Assembly: GCA_030612495.1 (NCBI GenBank)
Contig: JAUWNT010000022.1
Location: forward strand, 1-19,953
Origin: Candidatus Aminicenantota bacterium
GTDB taxonomy: Bacteria > Acidobacteriota > Aminicenantia > UBA2199
Direction of reading: 5' to 3'
DNA: 19,953 bases
Part shown: positions 6,825-13,950 of the stretch, in pieces
How the letters are laid out: each line of letters begins with the position of its first letter
Numbering within the stretch: the first letter of the stretch is position 1
Made by a program: the position numbers and the translations under genes
The notes under the pieces: model-generated
Databases searched by the model: none
Told to the model about the DNA's origin: nothing
The model's input: the letters and a program-made list of their open reading frames with translations, nothing else

Positions 6825-6825
6825 A

Positions 6826-7767
6826 ATGGTTGTGCTTGAGGAACTTACAAAAAAAGAAGATCTATTTGTTTCAGGGCATGGATTATGTCCTGGGTGCGGA
6901 ATACCAATAATTTTAAAACTTGTTTTAAGAGCCACAACGCACCCTATAGTCATTGTGAATGCAACTGGTTGTCTTCAAATTTCCTCAACAAGGTTTCCTT
7001 TAACTTCATGGAAATTAAATTGGATTCATAGTTCTTCGGGAAATGCTGCTTCTACTATTTCAGGGATTGAAACAATGTATAAGGTTTTAAAAAAAAAAGG
7101 TAAGTTACAAACTGATACGGAGATAAAGTTTTTGGCAATTGTAGGTGATGGTGGAACGAATGATATAGGATTTTCGTCTCTTTCAGGTGCAATTGAAAGG
7201 GGACATGATTTTGTTTATCTATGCTATGATAACCAGTCATATGCCAATTCCGGTGGGCAGTGTTCATCAGCATCCCCAATTGGTACATCAACATCAACAA
7301 CTCCAACAGGTAAAATATTACCTGGGAAACTACAATATAGGAAAGATATAACAAGAATTATTGCTGCTCATAAACTTCCTTATGTGGCACAAGCAGCTCC
7401 CTGGAATTGGGAAGATTTATATACAAAAGCTGGAAAGGCGTTTAATATTGAAGGCCCAGCATATTTGAATGTTTTAAATCCATGTCCTAAAACATGGGGA
7501 ATACCTTCTGATAAATCCATTGAATTAACAAGAATTGCTGCTGATACATGTATATGGCCTCTCTATGAGATTGATGGTGATAATAATATAAAGCTTAATT
7601 ATAAACCTGAGAATAAATTACCTGTAACAGAATGGCTAAAGAAACAGGACAGATTTGAGCACCTTTTAAATATTGAGAATAAATGGATAGTTGATGAAAT
7701 TCAAAATGAAGTTGATAAAAACTGGAATAGGTTGATTTACAATGAAAAAAAAGGTATAAATAATTAG
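6826..7767 (+). CDS. porB: 2-oxoacid (pyruvate):ferredoxin oxidoreductase beta subunit (TPP and [4Fe-4S] binding)
   Basis: This subunit binds the TPP diphosphate through Mg2+ and holds the proximal [4Fe-4S] cluster. In 313 residues it shows GLCPGCG with Cys21 and Cys24, NATGC with Cys49 and NPCPKTW with Cys220, the four cluster ligands of the PorB family. The TPP signature is GDGGTNDIG (107-115) followed by DNQSYANSGGQ (135-145), and a SP-x-G-x-STSTTPTGK segment follows. It starts one base after the porA stop. The C-terminal 50 residues (TEWLKKQDRFEHLL) match the usual beta-subunit tail. It forms the catalytic core with porA; porD is the electron exit. Confidence 0.93.
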   Translation: MVVLEELTKKEDLFVSGHGLCPGCGIPIILKLVLRATTHPIVIVNATGCLQISSTRFPLTSWKLNWIHSSSGNAASTISGIETMYKVLKKKGKLQTDTEIKFLAIVGDGGTNDIGFSSLSGAIERGHDFVYLCYDNQSYANSGGQCSSASPIGTSTSTTPTGKILPGKLQYRKDITRIIAAHKLPYVAQAAPWNWEDLYTKAGKAFNIEGPAYLNVLNPCPKTWGIPSDKSIELTRIAADTCIWPLYEIDGDNNIKLNYKPENKLPVTEWLKKQDRFEHLLNIENKWIVDEIQNEVDKNWNRLIYNEKKGINN

Positions 7768-8256
7768 ATGCAAGAAAATTTTATAATATATAAAGAAGAA
7801 TATGATTTAATAAAAAAGATTTTGGCTTCATTAAAAGCATATACAATGTCTGAAATTGTTTTTATAACTGACTCCGAAGGGCATTGTATTGCATCTACTG
7901 GAGAAATGAATGATACTTATTTAAACTCAATCTCATCTTTAATTGCAGGAAGTATAGCTGCTGTAAACAGTATTGGGAAAATGATCGATGTGAATGAGTT
8001 CACAAGTCTTCTAACTGAATCTTTAACAAAAAATTTGTATGTTTCATCAATTAATGAAAGGACAATGTTAGTTACTGTGTTTAGTAAAGAATCGAATCTT
8101 GGCCTAATTAGATTCAGGTTAAAAGGAGCTATTAAGGAACTTAAAGATATTTTTCTTACAATTAATGAGAAACTTAAATCAAATGTTTTTAAAGATGAAG
8201 AATTCCCTTTTGAGGGTGTTACAGATAAAGATATAGATGAAATCTTTGGAGATTGA
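7768..8256 (+). CDS. Roadblock/LC7 domain protein, MglB-like GTPase partner
   Basis: This is a 162-residue cytoplasmic protein with a roadblock/LC7 fold. The segment MSEIVFITDSEGHCIASTGE (about 27-46) is the first beta pair. The helix SISSLIAGSIAAVNSIGKMI follows at about 52-71. Then come the strands LYVSSINERTMLVTVFSKES and the helix IRFRLKGAIKELKDIF. Extensions on both sides are charged, with an acidic tail. MglB proteins dimerise through this fold and act as GTPase-activating proteins for MglA, placing it at one cell pole in Myxococcus and Thermus. The call rests on the fold-like pattern plus the Ras-like GTPase gene three bases downstream. It starts directly at the stop of porB with no gap. 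A Shine-Dalgarno is not evident, so translation is likely coupled. Confidence 0.85.
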   Translation: MQENFIIYKEEYDLIKKILASLKAYTMSEIVFITDSEGHCIASTGEMNDTYLNSISSLIAGSIAAVNSIGKMIDVNEFTSLLTESLTKNLYVSSINERTMLVTVFSKESNLGLIRFRLKGAIKELKDIFLTINEKLKSNVFKDEEFPFEGVTDKDIDEIFGD

Positions 8257-8259
8257 TTA

Positions 8260-8850
8260 TTGTCTTTTATAAATTACTCAATAAAAGAAATAAATTTTAA
8301 AATCGTCTATTATGGACCTGGTTTAAGTGGGAAAACCACGAATATAAAATACCTTTATAGAAAAGTAAAAAATGAAAATAAGGGTAAGCTTGTAAGCTTA
8401 GCAACTGAAAGTGAAAGAACTTTATTTTTTGATTTTTTCCCTCTTGATCTTGGTAGGATTAAAGGTTACAAGGTGAAATTCCATTTATATACTGTTCCTG
8501 GACAGAGCTATTATAGTAGCTCTAGGAAGTTGATTTTAAAAGGAGTAGATGGCTTAGTTTTCGTTGCTGATTCACAAAGAGAAAGATTCGAGGCAAATAT
8601 TGAAAGTTTAGATGATATGTTAGAGAATCTAAGGGAATATAATATTGATTTCAGTACTTTACCTTATATACTCCAGTTAAATAAAAGAGATTTACCTAAT
8701 ATTACTCCTGCAAATGAATTAATATCTTTATTAAGGCGGAAAGATGAAAGTGTTATGGAAGCAATTGCTGTTAAAGGGGATGGGGTTATTGACACCTTGA
8801 AATCAATATCAAAATCAATAATGACTGATATAAAAAGAGAATTAAGGTGA
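8260..8850 (+). CDS. Ras-like small GTPase, MglA-like
   Basis: This is a 196-residue bacterial small GTPase of the MglA group. The P-loop GPGLSGKT is at 19-26. SLATESERTLFFDF (46-59) covers switch I with Arg53. TVPGQ at 78-82 is the MglA form of the G3/switch II motif, with Gln82 in the catalytic position. DGLVFVADSQ is at 97-106 and the guanine-specificity motif NKRD at 141-144. Arg53 and Gln82 are the residues implicated in MglA hydrolysis. The start is TTG, chosen because MSFINYSIKEIN is the conserved opening and GGAG lies about 8 bases before it. With its roadblock partner it would form a nucleotide-dependent polarity switch. No motility gene is in view, so the process controlled here is unknown. 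The gene converges on the protease gene, 43 bases apart. Confidence 0.93.
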   Translation: MSFINYSIKEINFKIVYYGPGLSGKTTNIKYLYRKVKNENKGKLVSLATESERTLFFDFFPLDLGRIKGYKVKFHLYTVPGQSYYSSSRKLILKGVDGLVFVADSQRERFEANIESLDDMLENLREYNIDFSTLPYILQLNKRDLPNITPANELISLLRRKDESVMEAIAVKGDGVIDTLKSISKSIMTDIKRELR

Positions 8851-8870
8851 ATAAAAAAGAGTTCTTTATA

Positions 8871-8896
8871 TAAAAATTAAGAAAGTGTAATTTTTA
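8871..8896. terminator. Weak AT-only hairpin between convergent genes
   Basis: TAAAAATTA (8871-8879) pairs perfectly with TAATTTTTA (8888-8896) around an 8-base loop. It lies between the ends of the mglA-like gene (plus) and the protease gene (minus) and overlaps the protease stop codon. It could act in both directions, but a stem with no G-C pairs is a poor intrinsic terminator. Confidence 0.3.
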
Positions 8897-10474
8897 ATAC
8901 TGATATCTTTTCTTATATTTATATCTATTAACTGCAGAATTTAATTTATTTCTTAGTTTGGAAGTGTTTTTTATTTTTTGTAATATTTTAAGTTCTAGTT
9001 CAGCTGACTGAATATCTTCATTTCCTAAATGAAGAATGCCTAAAAGAAAATGGATATTTGGATTTTCAGGTTCTATAAGGATTGCCTTGTTCAGTAAACT
9101 AATCCCGCGAGTCCAATTTTGAACTACTATATAAGAAGTTGCAAGTCCGAGATATGGATCTACATAGTCTGGGTCCAATTCAATAGCATTTTTAAAAGCA
9201 AATATTGCTTTCCTGTTCTTTGAAAGGCTTGCATAACTGATGCCAAGAAGATAGTAAGCTTTTGCATTATTTAAATAATCTGCTGCATGCTCTAATATCT
9301 TAATAGCACTTTTGTATCTTTTCAAATAGATATAAGTTGCTCCGAGCTTGATTAAGGAATTCTCATGGTCTGGATCAATACTTAATGCTTTTTTAAATGA
9401 ATCAATACTTTCATTTTGCATATTTAAAGTTATGTACGTGTCTCCAAGTTCATAATGGGCCTCGACATATTCCGGATCTAAGTATATAGCTTGTTTTAGT
9501 TGTTCTATAGAGTCAATCGAATGATTTTTTTTTAGACAAACTCCTAAATAGAAATAAGCTTTTGCGTTTTTGGGGGTATCTTTAATGGCTTCTTTAAAAT
9601 ATTTAATAGCATTATCGTAATCTTTAGTTTCAAATAAAGCTAATCCTTTGTTAAAGTTAGTATCAAAAGTTTTTAACTCTTCATCATCAATAGAATCTAA
9701 TCTTGCTAATTTTTTGCTTTTATCTGAGATTAATTTTTTAACTTTTGAAATTGGAATTGCAAAGTTTAAATTTTGACCTTTTATCATCTGAAAAGTTGCC
9801 ACACCTATAACTTCCCCCCTCATATTTAAAACTGGACTTCCGCTTGAACCTGGTGATATTGGTGATGTTATCTGAATTACCTTTCCAAAAGGTTTAATTT
9901 CTCTTTTAGCTGATACTATACCATCAGATACAGTGGATTCAAGTCCCAAAGGATTACCGATCACTATAACTTTTTCTCCAACACTTGGTAATTTATTGCT
10001 TATTTTAAGAGGTTTCCAATCTGTTTTTTTATTTCTAATCTTAAGAAGTGCAAGGTCATTCTTATTGTCTTTATCAAGAAACTGGTCAACTTTGTAAATT
10101 TTATGATTTAATTTTATTTGAGCCTCTTCCGCACCTCTAAATACATGAAGGTTGCTAACAACGTACCCCTTTGAATTAATTATAAATCCTGTACCTTGCC
10201 CGAGAGCATTACCCTTTTTATCAAAAGTAGAAATTAGGACAATTGATTTTTGGGCTTCTTTTATCATATCTGGTAGATCCAATCTTTTTTTTATTGGTTT
10301 GCTTGTATTAACTTTCAAATTTAGTTTCTTTTCATATAAAGGTTTAGAGTCGTTTTTTTTTGAGTTGGATTTATTAATAAACCAGTATCCTAATATAGCA
10401 ACAAAAATAATAGATATAATAATTGTCCATATTCTTTTTCTTCTTTTTCCATAATTTTCTCTTTGAAACTGCAT
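8894..10474 (-). CDS. Membrane-anchored trypsin-like serine protease (HtrA/Do class) with C-terminal TPR repeats
   Basis: This is a predicted envelope protease of 526 residues. A basic cytoplasmic stub (GKRRKR, 9-14) precedes one transmembrane helix (15-33), which by the positive-inside rule places the rest outside the cytoplasm. The chymotrypsin-fold domain spans about 68-255, with His110 (VVSNLHVF), Asp140 (NDLALLKI) and Ser211 in GSSGSP as the triad. No PDZ domain follows. Instead, from about 272, about seven tetratricopeptide repeats continue to about 500 (for example ALSIDPDHENSLIKLG and AIELDPDYVDPYLGLA). The start is ATG 10474, supported by AGAGAGGT five bases upstream. A longer frame opening with TTG at 10543 has no ribosome site and overlaps a promoter -35. 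TPRs probably recruit partner proteins or substrates, an inference from architecture. It diverges from HU. Confidence 0.88.
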   Translation of the reverse strand: MQFQRENYGKRRKRIWTIIISIIFVAILGYWFINKSNSKKNDSKPLYEKKLNLKVNTSKPIKKRLDLPDMIKEAQKSIVLISTFDKKGNALGQGTGFIINSKGYVVSNLHVFRGAEEAQIKLNHKIYKVDQFLDKDNKNDLALLKIRNKKTDWKPLKISNKLPSVGEKVIVIGNPLGLESTVSDGIVSAKREIKPFGKVIQITSPISPGSSGSPVLNMRGEVIGVATFQMIKGQNLNFAIPISKVKKLISDKSKKLARLDSIDDEELKTFDTNFNKGLALFETKDYDNAIKYFKEAIKDTPKNAKAYFYLGVCLKKNHSIDSIEQLKQAIYLDPEYVEAHYELGDTYITLNMQNESIDSFKKALSIDPDHENSLIKLGATYIYLKRYKSAIKILEHAADYLNNAKAYYLLGISYASLSKNRKAIFAFKNAIELDPDYVDPYLGLATSYIVVQNWTRGISLLNKAILIEPENPNIHFLLGILHLGNEDIQSAELELKILQKIKNTSKLRNKLNSAVNRYKYKKRYQY

Positions 10475-10479
10475 ATTAT

Positions 10480-10487
10480 ACCTCTCT
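10480..10487 (-). promoter_or_regulatory. Ribosome binding site fixing the protease start
   Basis: AGAGAGGT on the minus strand ends five bases before ATG 10474. It is the only good Shine-Dalgarno match in this leader and favours the 526-residue product over the longer TTG-initiated reading. Confidence 0.7.
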
Positions 10488-10514
10488 AATAATTCGTATG
10501 AAAAAAACATATTA

Positions 10515-10543
10515 ATATTAAACGAAATATTTTTATATTTCAA
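10515..10543 (-). promoter_or_regulatory. Candidate promoter of the protease-TPR gene
   Basis: On the minus strand, TTGAAA (10543-10538) and TAATAT (10520-10515) are spaced by 17 bases. The predicted start near 10508 gives a leader of about 34 bases containing the AGAGAGGT ribosome site. It also explains why the upstream in-frame TTG is not a start codon. Confidence 0.45.
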
Positions 10544-10623
10544 TAAGTTTTAGTGAAATTTTTTAAAATTTTAGAATTTATTGAGATTTTTGATTTGTTT
10601 ATATTTAATTTTTCTTTATACTA

Positions 10624-10652
10624 TTGACTTTATAAGTAATTTAATGTAAATT
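10624..10652 (+). promoter_or_regulatory. Candidate promoter of HU and the downstream translation operon
   Basis: TTGACT (10624-10629) and TAAATT (10647-10652) are 17 bases apart. Transcription would begin near 10659, leaving the strong AAGGAGGAG ribosome site in a leader of about 22 bases. The -35 is one of the closest matches to consensus in the window. No clear terminator separates HU from the downstream genes, so this may drive a very long transcript. Confidence 0.5.
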
Positions 10653-10680
10653 AAAGATTTCAAAAAGGAGGAGATATAAT

Positions 10681-10956
10681 ATGAACAAGAATGAATTAGT
10701 AATTCAAATGGTAAAAGAGACAGGTGTTATTAAAAGTAATGCTTTAAAAGTTATAGATGCTTTTGTAAATGTTGTTTCTGAAGAATTAACTAAAAAAAAT
10801 GGTAAACTCACTATTGTTGGTTTTGGTGCATTTAAAACGATAGAAAAAAAGAAAAAAAAGGGCAGAAACCCAAGAACAGGCGAAGAGATCATAATACCAA
10901 AGAAAAGGGTAGTAAAATTTGTCGCTGGTAAAAAATTAAAGGAACTTGTTAGATAA
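10681..10956 (+). CDS. HU family histone-like DNA-binding protein
   Basis: This is a 91-residue HU-type architectural protein that bends and compacts DNA as a dimer. The helical dimer domain (MNKNELVIQMVKETG to VSEELTKKNG) is followed by KLTIVGFGAF. The DNA-binding beta arm carries the intercalating-proline motif GRNPRTGEEI (about 61-70) and the end VVKFVAGKKLKELV matches the family. Length and motifs are entirely standard for HU; an IHF-type subunit is a close alternative, but there is no specific evidence for it. A strong AAGGAGGAG site precedes the ATG. tRNA-Val begins 21 bases after the stop codon with no obvious terminator between. Confidence 0.96.
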   Translation: MNKNELVIQMVKETGVIKSNALKVIDAFVNVVSEELTKKNGKLTIVGFGAFKTIEKKKKKGRNPRTGEEIIIPKKRVVKFVAGKKLKELVR

Positions 10957-10977
10957 TTTGTGGGAAAAATTTTTTAT

Positions 10978-11053
10978 AGGCGCGTAGCTCAGTTTTGGTT
11001 AGAGTGCTACCTTGACACGGTAGAGGTCGGCGGTTCGAGCCCGCCCGTGCCTA
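10978..11053 (+). tRNA. tRNA-Val (anticodon GAC)
   Basis: This is a 76-base class I tRNA. The acceptor AGGCGCG (10978-10984) pairs with CGTGCCT (11046-11052) with one G-T wobble, and the discriminator is A. The anticodon stem CTACC/GGTAG encloses loop TTGACAC, giving anticodon GAC (Val, GUC/GUU). The T-arm is GGCGG-TTCGAGC-CCGCC. No CCA is encoded. The gene sits between HU and thrS, 21 bases after the former and 15 before the latter, so it is probably released from a mixed mRNA-tRNA transcript. Confidence 0.95.
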
Positions 11054-11068
11054 TTTCTAACTTATTTA

Positions 11069-12853
11069 ATGAATAAAAAAAAAAGTGATATAATTTTAGA
11101 TAAAAAGGATGATGAGTTAGGAGATCTTGAAGTATATAGACATTCATGCGCACATCTATTAGCTCAGGCAGTAACTGAGTTATTTCCTGATTCTCAATAT
11201 GGAATAGGACCTGCATATGAAAATGGATTTTACTATGATTTTATTACACAAAAACCCTTTTCTCCAGAAGATATTGAATTAATATCAAAAAAAATGAAGC
11301 ATATTGTCAAGCAAAATTTAAAAATTGAAAGATTGTTATGGACAAAACTAAAAGCAATTGATTATTTTAGTTCAAAGGGTCAATTTTTAAAAGTAGAATT
11401 AATTAATGAAAAAGTAGAAAATAATGAAGTTTCATTATATAAACAGGGAGATTTTGTTGATTTTTGCAGAGGTCCTCATTTACCATCCACTTCATATTTA
11501 AAACATTTCAAACTATTATCTGTTGCAGCTTCTTTATGGAAGGGTGATGAGAATAATCAGTCCATGCAGCGTATATATGGAGTTGTATATCCTACTCTTG
11601 AAGAATTAAATGAATATTTAAAATTTTTAAAAGAGGCGAAGGAGAGAGACCATAGAAAATTAGGTAAAACTCTTGATCTTTTTTCAATACACAATGATAT
11701 TGGTGCCGGTCTTGTTTTGTGGCATCCAAAGGGAAGTATAATCAGGCATGAAATTGAGCAATTTTGGACAGAAGAACATTTAAAAAATGGTTATGAATTG
11801 CTATATACACCTCATATCGCAAAGATAGATTTATGGCAAAAGAGTGGCCATCTTGATTTTTACAAAGAGAATATGTTTACTCCAATTGAGTTTGATAATA
11901 CTCAATACCAATTAAGACCAATGAATTGTCCATTTCATATTGAAGTTTTTAAATCAAAAAATCGAAGTTATAGAGATATGCCTATTAAATGGGCTGAGCT
12001 TGGTACTGTTTACAGATATGAGAGGAAAGGTGTGCTTCATGGTTTAATGAGAGTAAGAGGCTTTACACAGGATGATGCACATGTTTTTTGTACTAAGGAA
12101 CAACTTGAAGATGAAGTTACAGATTTAATTGGCTTTAGTCTTAAAATGTTAGGGACTTTTGGTTTTAAAGATTTAGATGTTTTTCTATCAACAAGACCTG
12201 ATAAATATGTGGGAGAATTAAAAGATTGGGAATTGGCAACTGCTGCACTTAAAAACTCATTAGATAAGAGTAATGTTGAGTATAAAATTGACTTAGGTGA
12301 AGGTGTTTTTTACGGGCCTAAAATTGATATTAAGGTTAAAGATGTTTTAAACCGTTCATGGCAGTGTACTACTATTCAAATTGATTTTAATCTTCCAAAA
12401 AGGTTTAATTTGAAATATTCTGATAATTCAGGAAAGATCAAGCAGCCAATAATGATACACAGGGCTTTGTTGGGTTCTTTAGAAAGATTTTTTGGAGTTC
12501 TTATTGAACATTATGCTGGTTTTTTCCCATTGTGGTTATCTCCAGTACAAGCTATAGTTGTTCCAATTACAGATAAAAATATTGAATACGCAAAAGTTGT
12601 TTACAATAAGATTAAAGAAAATAATATAAGGGTTGAATTGGATCAAAGAAGCGAAGGTATTGGAAGGAAAATAAGGGACTCAGAAATACAAAAAGTACCT
12701 TATATAATTGTTGTTGGAGATGAAGAACATAAAAATAACAATATATCTTTAAGAATTCATAAAAAAGGTGATCAGGGGAGTGTAGATCTTGATCATTTTA
12801 TAAAAGGAGTTAAAAAAATAATTATGAAAAAGGGTTCAAATTATGAAGTATAG
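11069..12853 (+). CDS. thrS: Threonyl-tRNA synthetase lacking the N-terminal TGS domain
   Basis: This enzyme attaches threonine to tRNA-Thr. At 594 residues it is about 48 shorter than the E. coli enzyme, and the whole deficit is N-terminal. Only a charged 24-residue leader precedes the editing domain, so no TGS domain is present. The editing site is intact: His25-x3-His29 (HSCAH) and Cys133-x3-His137 (CRGPH). The catalytic zinc ligands are Cys287 (RPMNCPFH), His338 (DDAHVF) and His464 (IMIHRALLGS). Motif 2 reads VYRYERKG and motif 3 LGSLERFFG. The anticodon-binding domain runs from about 487 to the end. The ATG lies 15 bases after tRNA-Val and has no Shine-Dalgarno. No in-frame upstream start could restore a TGS domain, because the tRNA occupies that space. 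It overlaps infC by 11 bases. Confidence 0.96.
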   Translation: MNKKKSDIILDKKDDELGDLEVYRHSCAHLLAQAVTELFPDSQYGIGPAYENGFYYDFITQKPFSPEDIELISKKMKHIVKQNLKIERLLWTKLKAIDYFSSKGQFLKVELINEKVENNEVSLYKQGDFVDFCRGPHLPSTSYLKHFKLLSVAASLWKGDENNQSMQRIYGVVYPTLEELNEYLKFLKEAKERDHRKLGKTLDLFSIHNDIGAGLVLWHPKGSIIRHEIEQFWTEEHLKNGYELLYTPHIAKIDLWQKSGHLDFYKENMFTPIEFDNTQYQLRPMNCPFHIEVFKSKNRSYRDMPIKWAELGTVYRYERKGVLHGLMRVRGFTQDDAHVFCTKEQLEDEVTDLIGFSLKMLGTFGFKDLDVFLSTRPDKYVGELKDWELATAALKNSLDKSNVEYKIDLGEGVFYGPKIDIKVKDVLNRSWQCTTIQIDFNLPKRFNLKYSDNSGKIKQPIMIHRALLGSLERFFGVLIEHYAGFFPLWLSPVQAIVVPITDKNIEYAKVVYNKIKENNIRVELDQRSEGIGRKIRDSEIQKVPYIIVVGDEEHKNNNISLRIHKKGDQGSVDLDHFIKGVKKIIMKKGSNYEV

Positions 12854-13409
12854 TAGAAGAATACCAATTAAGAAAAGACCACATAAAATAAACAATGAAA
12901 TTAGAGCAACCCAGGTTAGATTGATTGATGAGGACAAGAAGCAAGTGGGAATTATTCCATTGAAAGAGGCTCTTGAAATAGCTGAAAGAAAGGAACTTGA
13001 TTTAGTTGAAATCTCTCCAAAAACAAATCCTCCTGTATGCAGAATACTTGATTATGGCAAATATCTTTATTCTTTACGAAAAAAAGCTCATGAAGCACAG
13101 AAACTACAGAGAAAAATTCAGATTAAGGAAATAAAATTTACTCCGGCAATTGGAGTACATGATATTGAAGTTAAAGTAAAAAAAATAAAAGAGTTTCTTA
13201 AAGAGGGTAATAAAGTTAAAATTACAATATGGCTAAGAGGTAGACAGAAGAGGAAGCCAGAGATGCTGGGTATTATGACTGCAAAGATCATAGATATATT
13301 AAAAGATATATCTGAAATTGAGACAAACCCAAAGAGAGAAAGATGGAGTAATTATATTCTTATAGGGCAAAAGAAAGGAGGAAAAGATGCCAAAACTAAA
13401 GACTCATAG
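12843..13409 (+). CDS. infC: Translation initiation factor IF-3
   Basis: IF-3 binds the 30S subunit, prevents premature 50S joining and checks the start codon and initiator tRNA. The 188-residue protein has the N-domain opening INNEIRATQVRLIDED at about 17-32. ISPKTNPPVCRILDYGKY follows at about 57-74. A lysine-rich linker and the C-domain come next (IKEIKFTPAIGVHDIEVK, then VKITIWLRGRQKRKPEMLG). The ATG is within the last codons of thrS, with AAGGG about 9 bases upstream. Unlike E. coli, it uses a standard ATG rather than the AUU associated with autogenous control. The last 23 bases overlap rpmI, and the ribosome site of rpmI is encoded within the KKGGKD segment. The order infC-rpmI-rplT is conserved. 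Confidence 0.97.
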   Translation: MKYSRRIPIKKRPHKINNEIRATQVRLIDEDKKQVGIIPLKEALEIAERKELDLVEISPKTNPPVCRILDYGKYLYSLRKKAHEAQKLQRKIQIKEIKFTPAIGVHDIEVKVKKIKEFLKEGNKVKITIWLRGRQKRKPEMLGIMTAKIIDILKDISEIETNPKRERWSNYILIGQKKGGKDAKTKDS

Positions 13410-13584
13410 AGGTGCAAAGAAGAGGTTCAGTTTTACTGCTAAAGGTAAAATAAAGAGAAGTAAAGCTTTTGCTTCTCATATTCTTACCAAAAAAAGTAAG
13501 AAAAGAAAGAGAAATTTAAGGAAAACAACGCTTGTTGTAAAAGAGGAATTTAAAAGGGTAAAAGATTTATTACCGAATTCATAA
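13387..13584 (+). CDS. rpmI: 50S ribosomal protein L35
   Basis: This is a 65-residue, highly basic ribosomal protein of the large subunit. The opening MPKLKTHRGAKKRFSFTAKGK and the KRSKAFASHILTKKSKKRKR core are diagnostic. The start is fixed by an AAAGGAGG site 6 bases upstream. That site and the first 23 bases of the gene lie inside the end of infC, so translation of the two is tightly linked. rplT follows after 12 bases. Confidence 0.97.
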   Translation: MPKLKTHRGAKKRFSFTAKGKIKRSKAFASHILTKKSKKRKRNLRKTTLVVKEEFKRVKDLLPNS

Positions 13585-13596
13585 CTGGAGGAAAAG

Positions 13597-13950
13597 ATGC
13601 CAAGAGTAACAAGAGGAAACAAAAAATTATTGAGAAGGAAAAAAATATTAAAATTAGCAAAGGGATTCTTTGGAGCAAAAAGGAAAAATTATAGAAGTGC
13701 GAAAGAGTCTGTTGAAAAAGCTCTAACTTATTCATATAGAGACAGAAGAAATAAGAAAAGAGATTTTAGAAAATTATGGAACATAAGAATAGGTGCAGGT
13801 GTAAGGAAGTATGATATAAATTATTCAAAATTTGTACATGGATTAAAAAAAGCTGATATTATTTTAAATAGAAAAATGCTTTCTAATATGGCTATAACAG
13901 AATCTGATTCTTTTAAAAAAATTGTTGAAAAAGCAAAAACGTACATATGA
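13597..13950 (+). CDS. rplT: 50S ribosomal protein L20
   Basis: This is a 117-residue 23S rRNA-binding protein needed early in 50S assembly. The N-terminal basic extension (MPRVTRGNKKLLRRKKILKL) is followed by AKGFFGAKRKNYRSAKE, a globular part with RRNKKRDFRKLWNIRI, and the ending LNRKMLSNMAI. Length is standard. TGGAGG lies upstream of the ATG. In several bacteria L20 represses infC-rpmI-rplT through an mRNA leader. Here infC overlaps thrS, so no such leader exists immediately upstream. The gene overlaps pheS by four bases (ATGA). Confidence 0.97.
   Translation: MPRVTRGNKKLLRRKKILKLAKGFFGAKRKNYRSAKESVEKALTYSYRDRRNKKRDFRKLWNIRIGAGVRKYDINYSKFVHGLKKADIILNRKMLSNMAITESDSFKKIVEKAKTYI

Noticed and set aside
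7055..7354. Minus-strand 99-codon frame inside porB
   Set aside because: It is antisense to strongly conserved TPP-binding codons and has no ribosome site or recognisable motif.
10475..10543. N-terminal extension of the protease starting at TTG 10543
   Set aside because: There is no ribosome site, the region is AT-rich and overlaps a TTGAAA/TAATAT promoter, and ATG 10474 has a strong AGAGAGGT site.
10961..10977. Intrinsic terminator after HU in the A/T run before tRNA-Val
   Set aside because: The AAAAATTTTTT stretch is a self-complementary AT run without a stable G+C stem, so it is not convincing.
10957..11068. T-box leader upstream of thrS
   Set aside because: The interval holds only tRNA-Val and a 15-base spacer; there is no specifier stem, T-box sequence or terminator.
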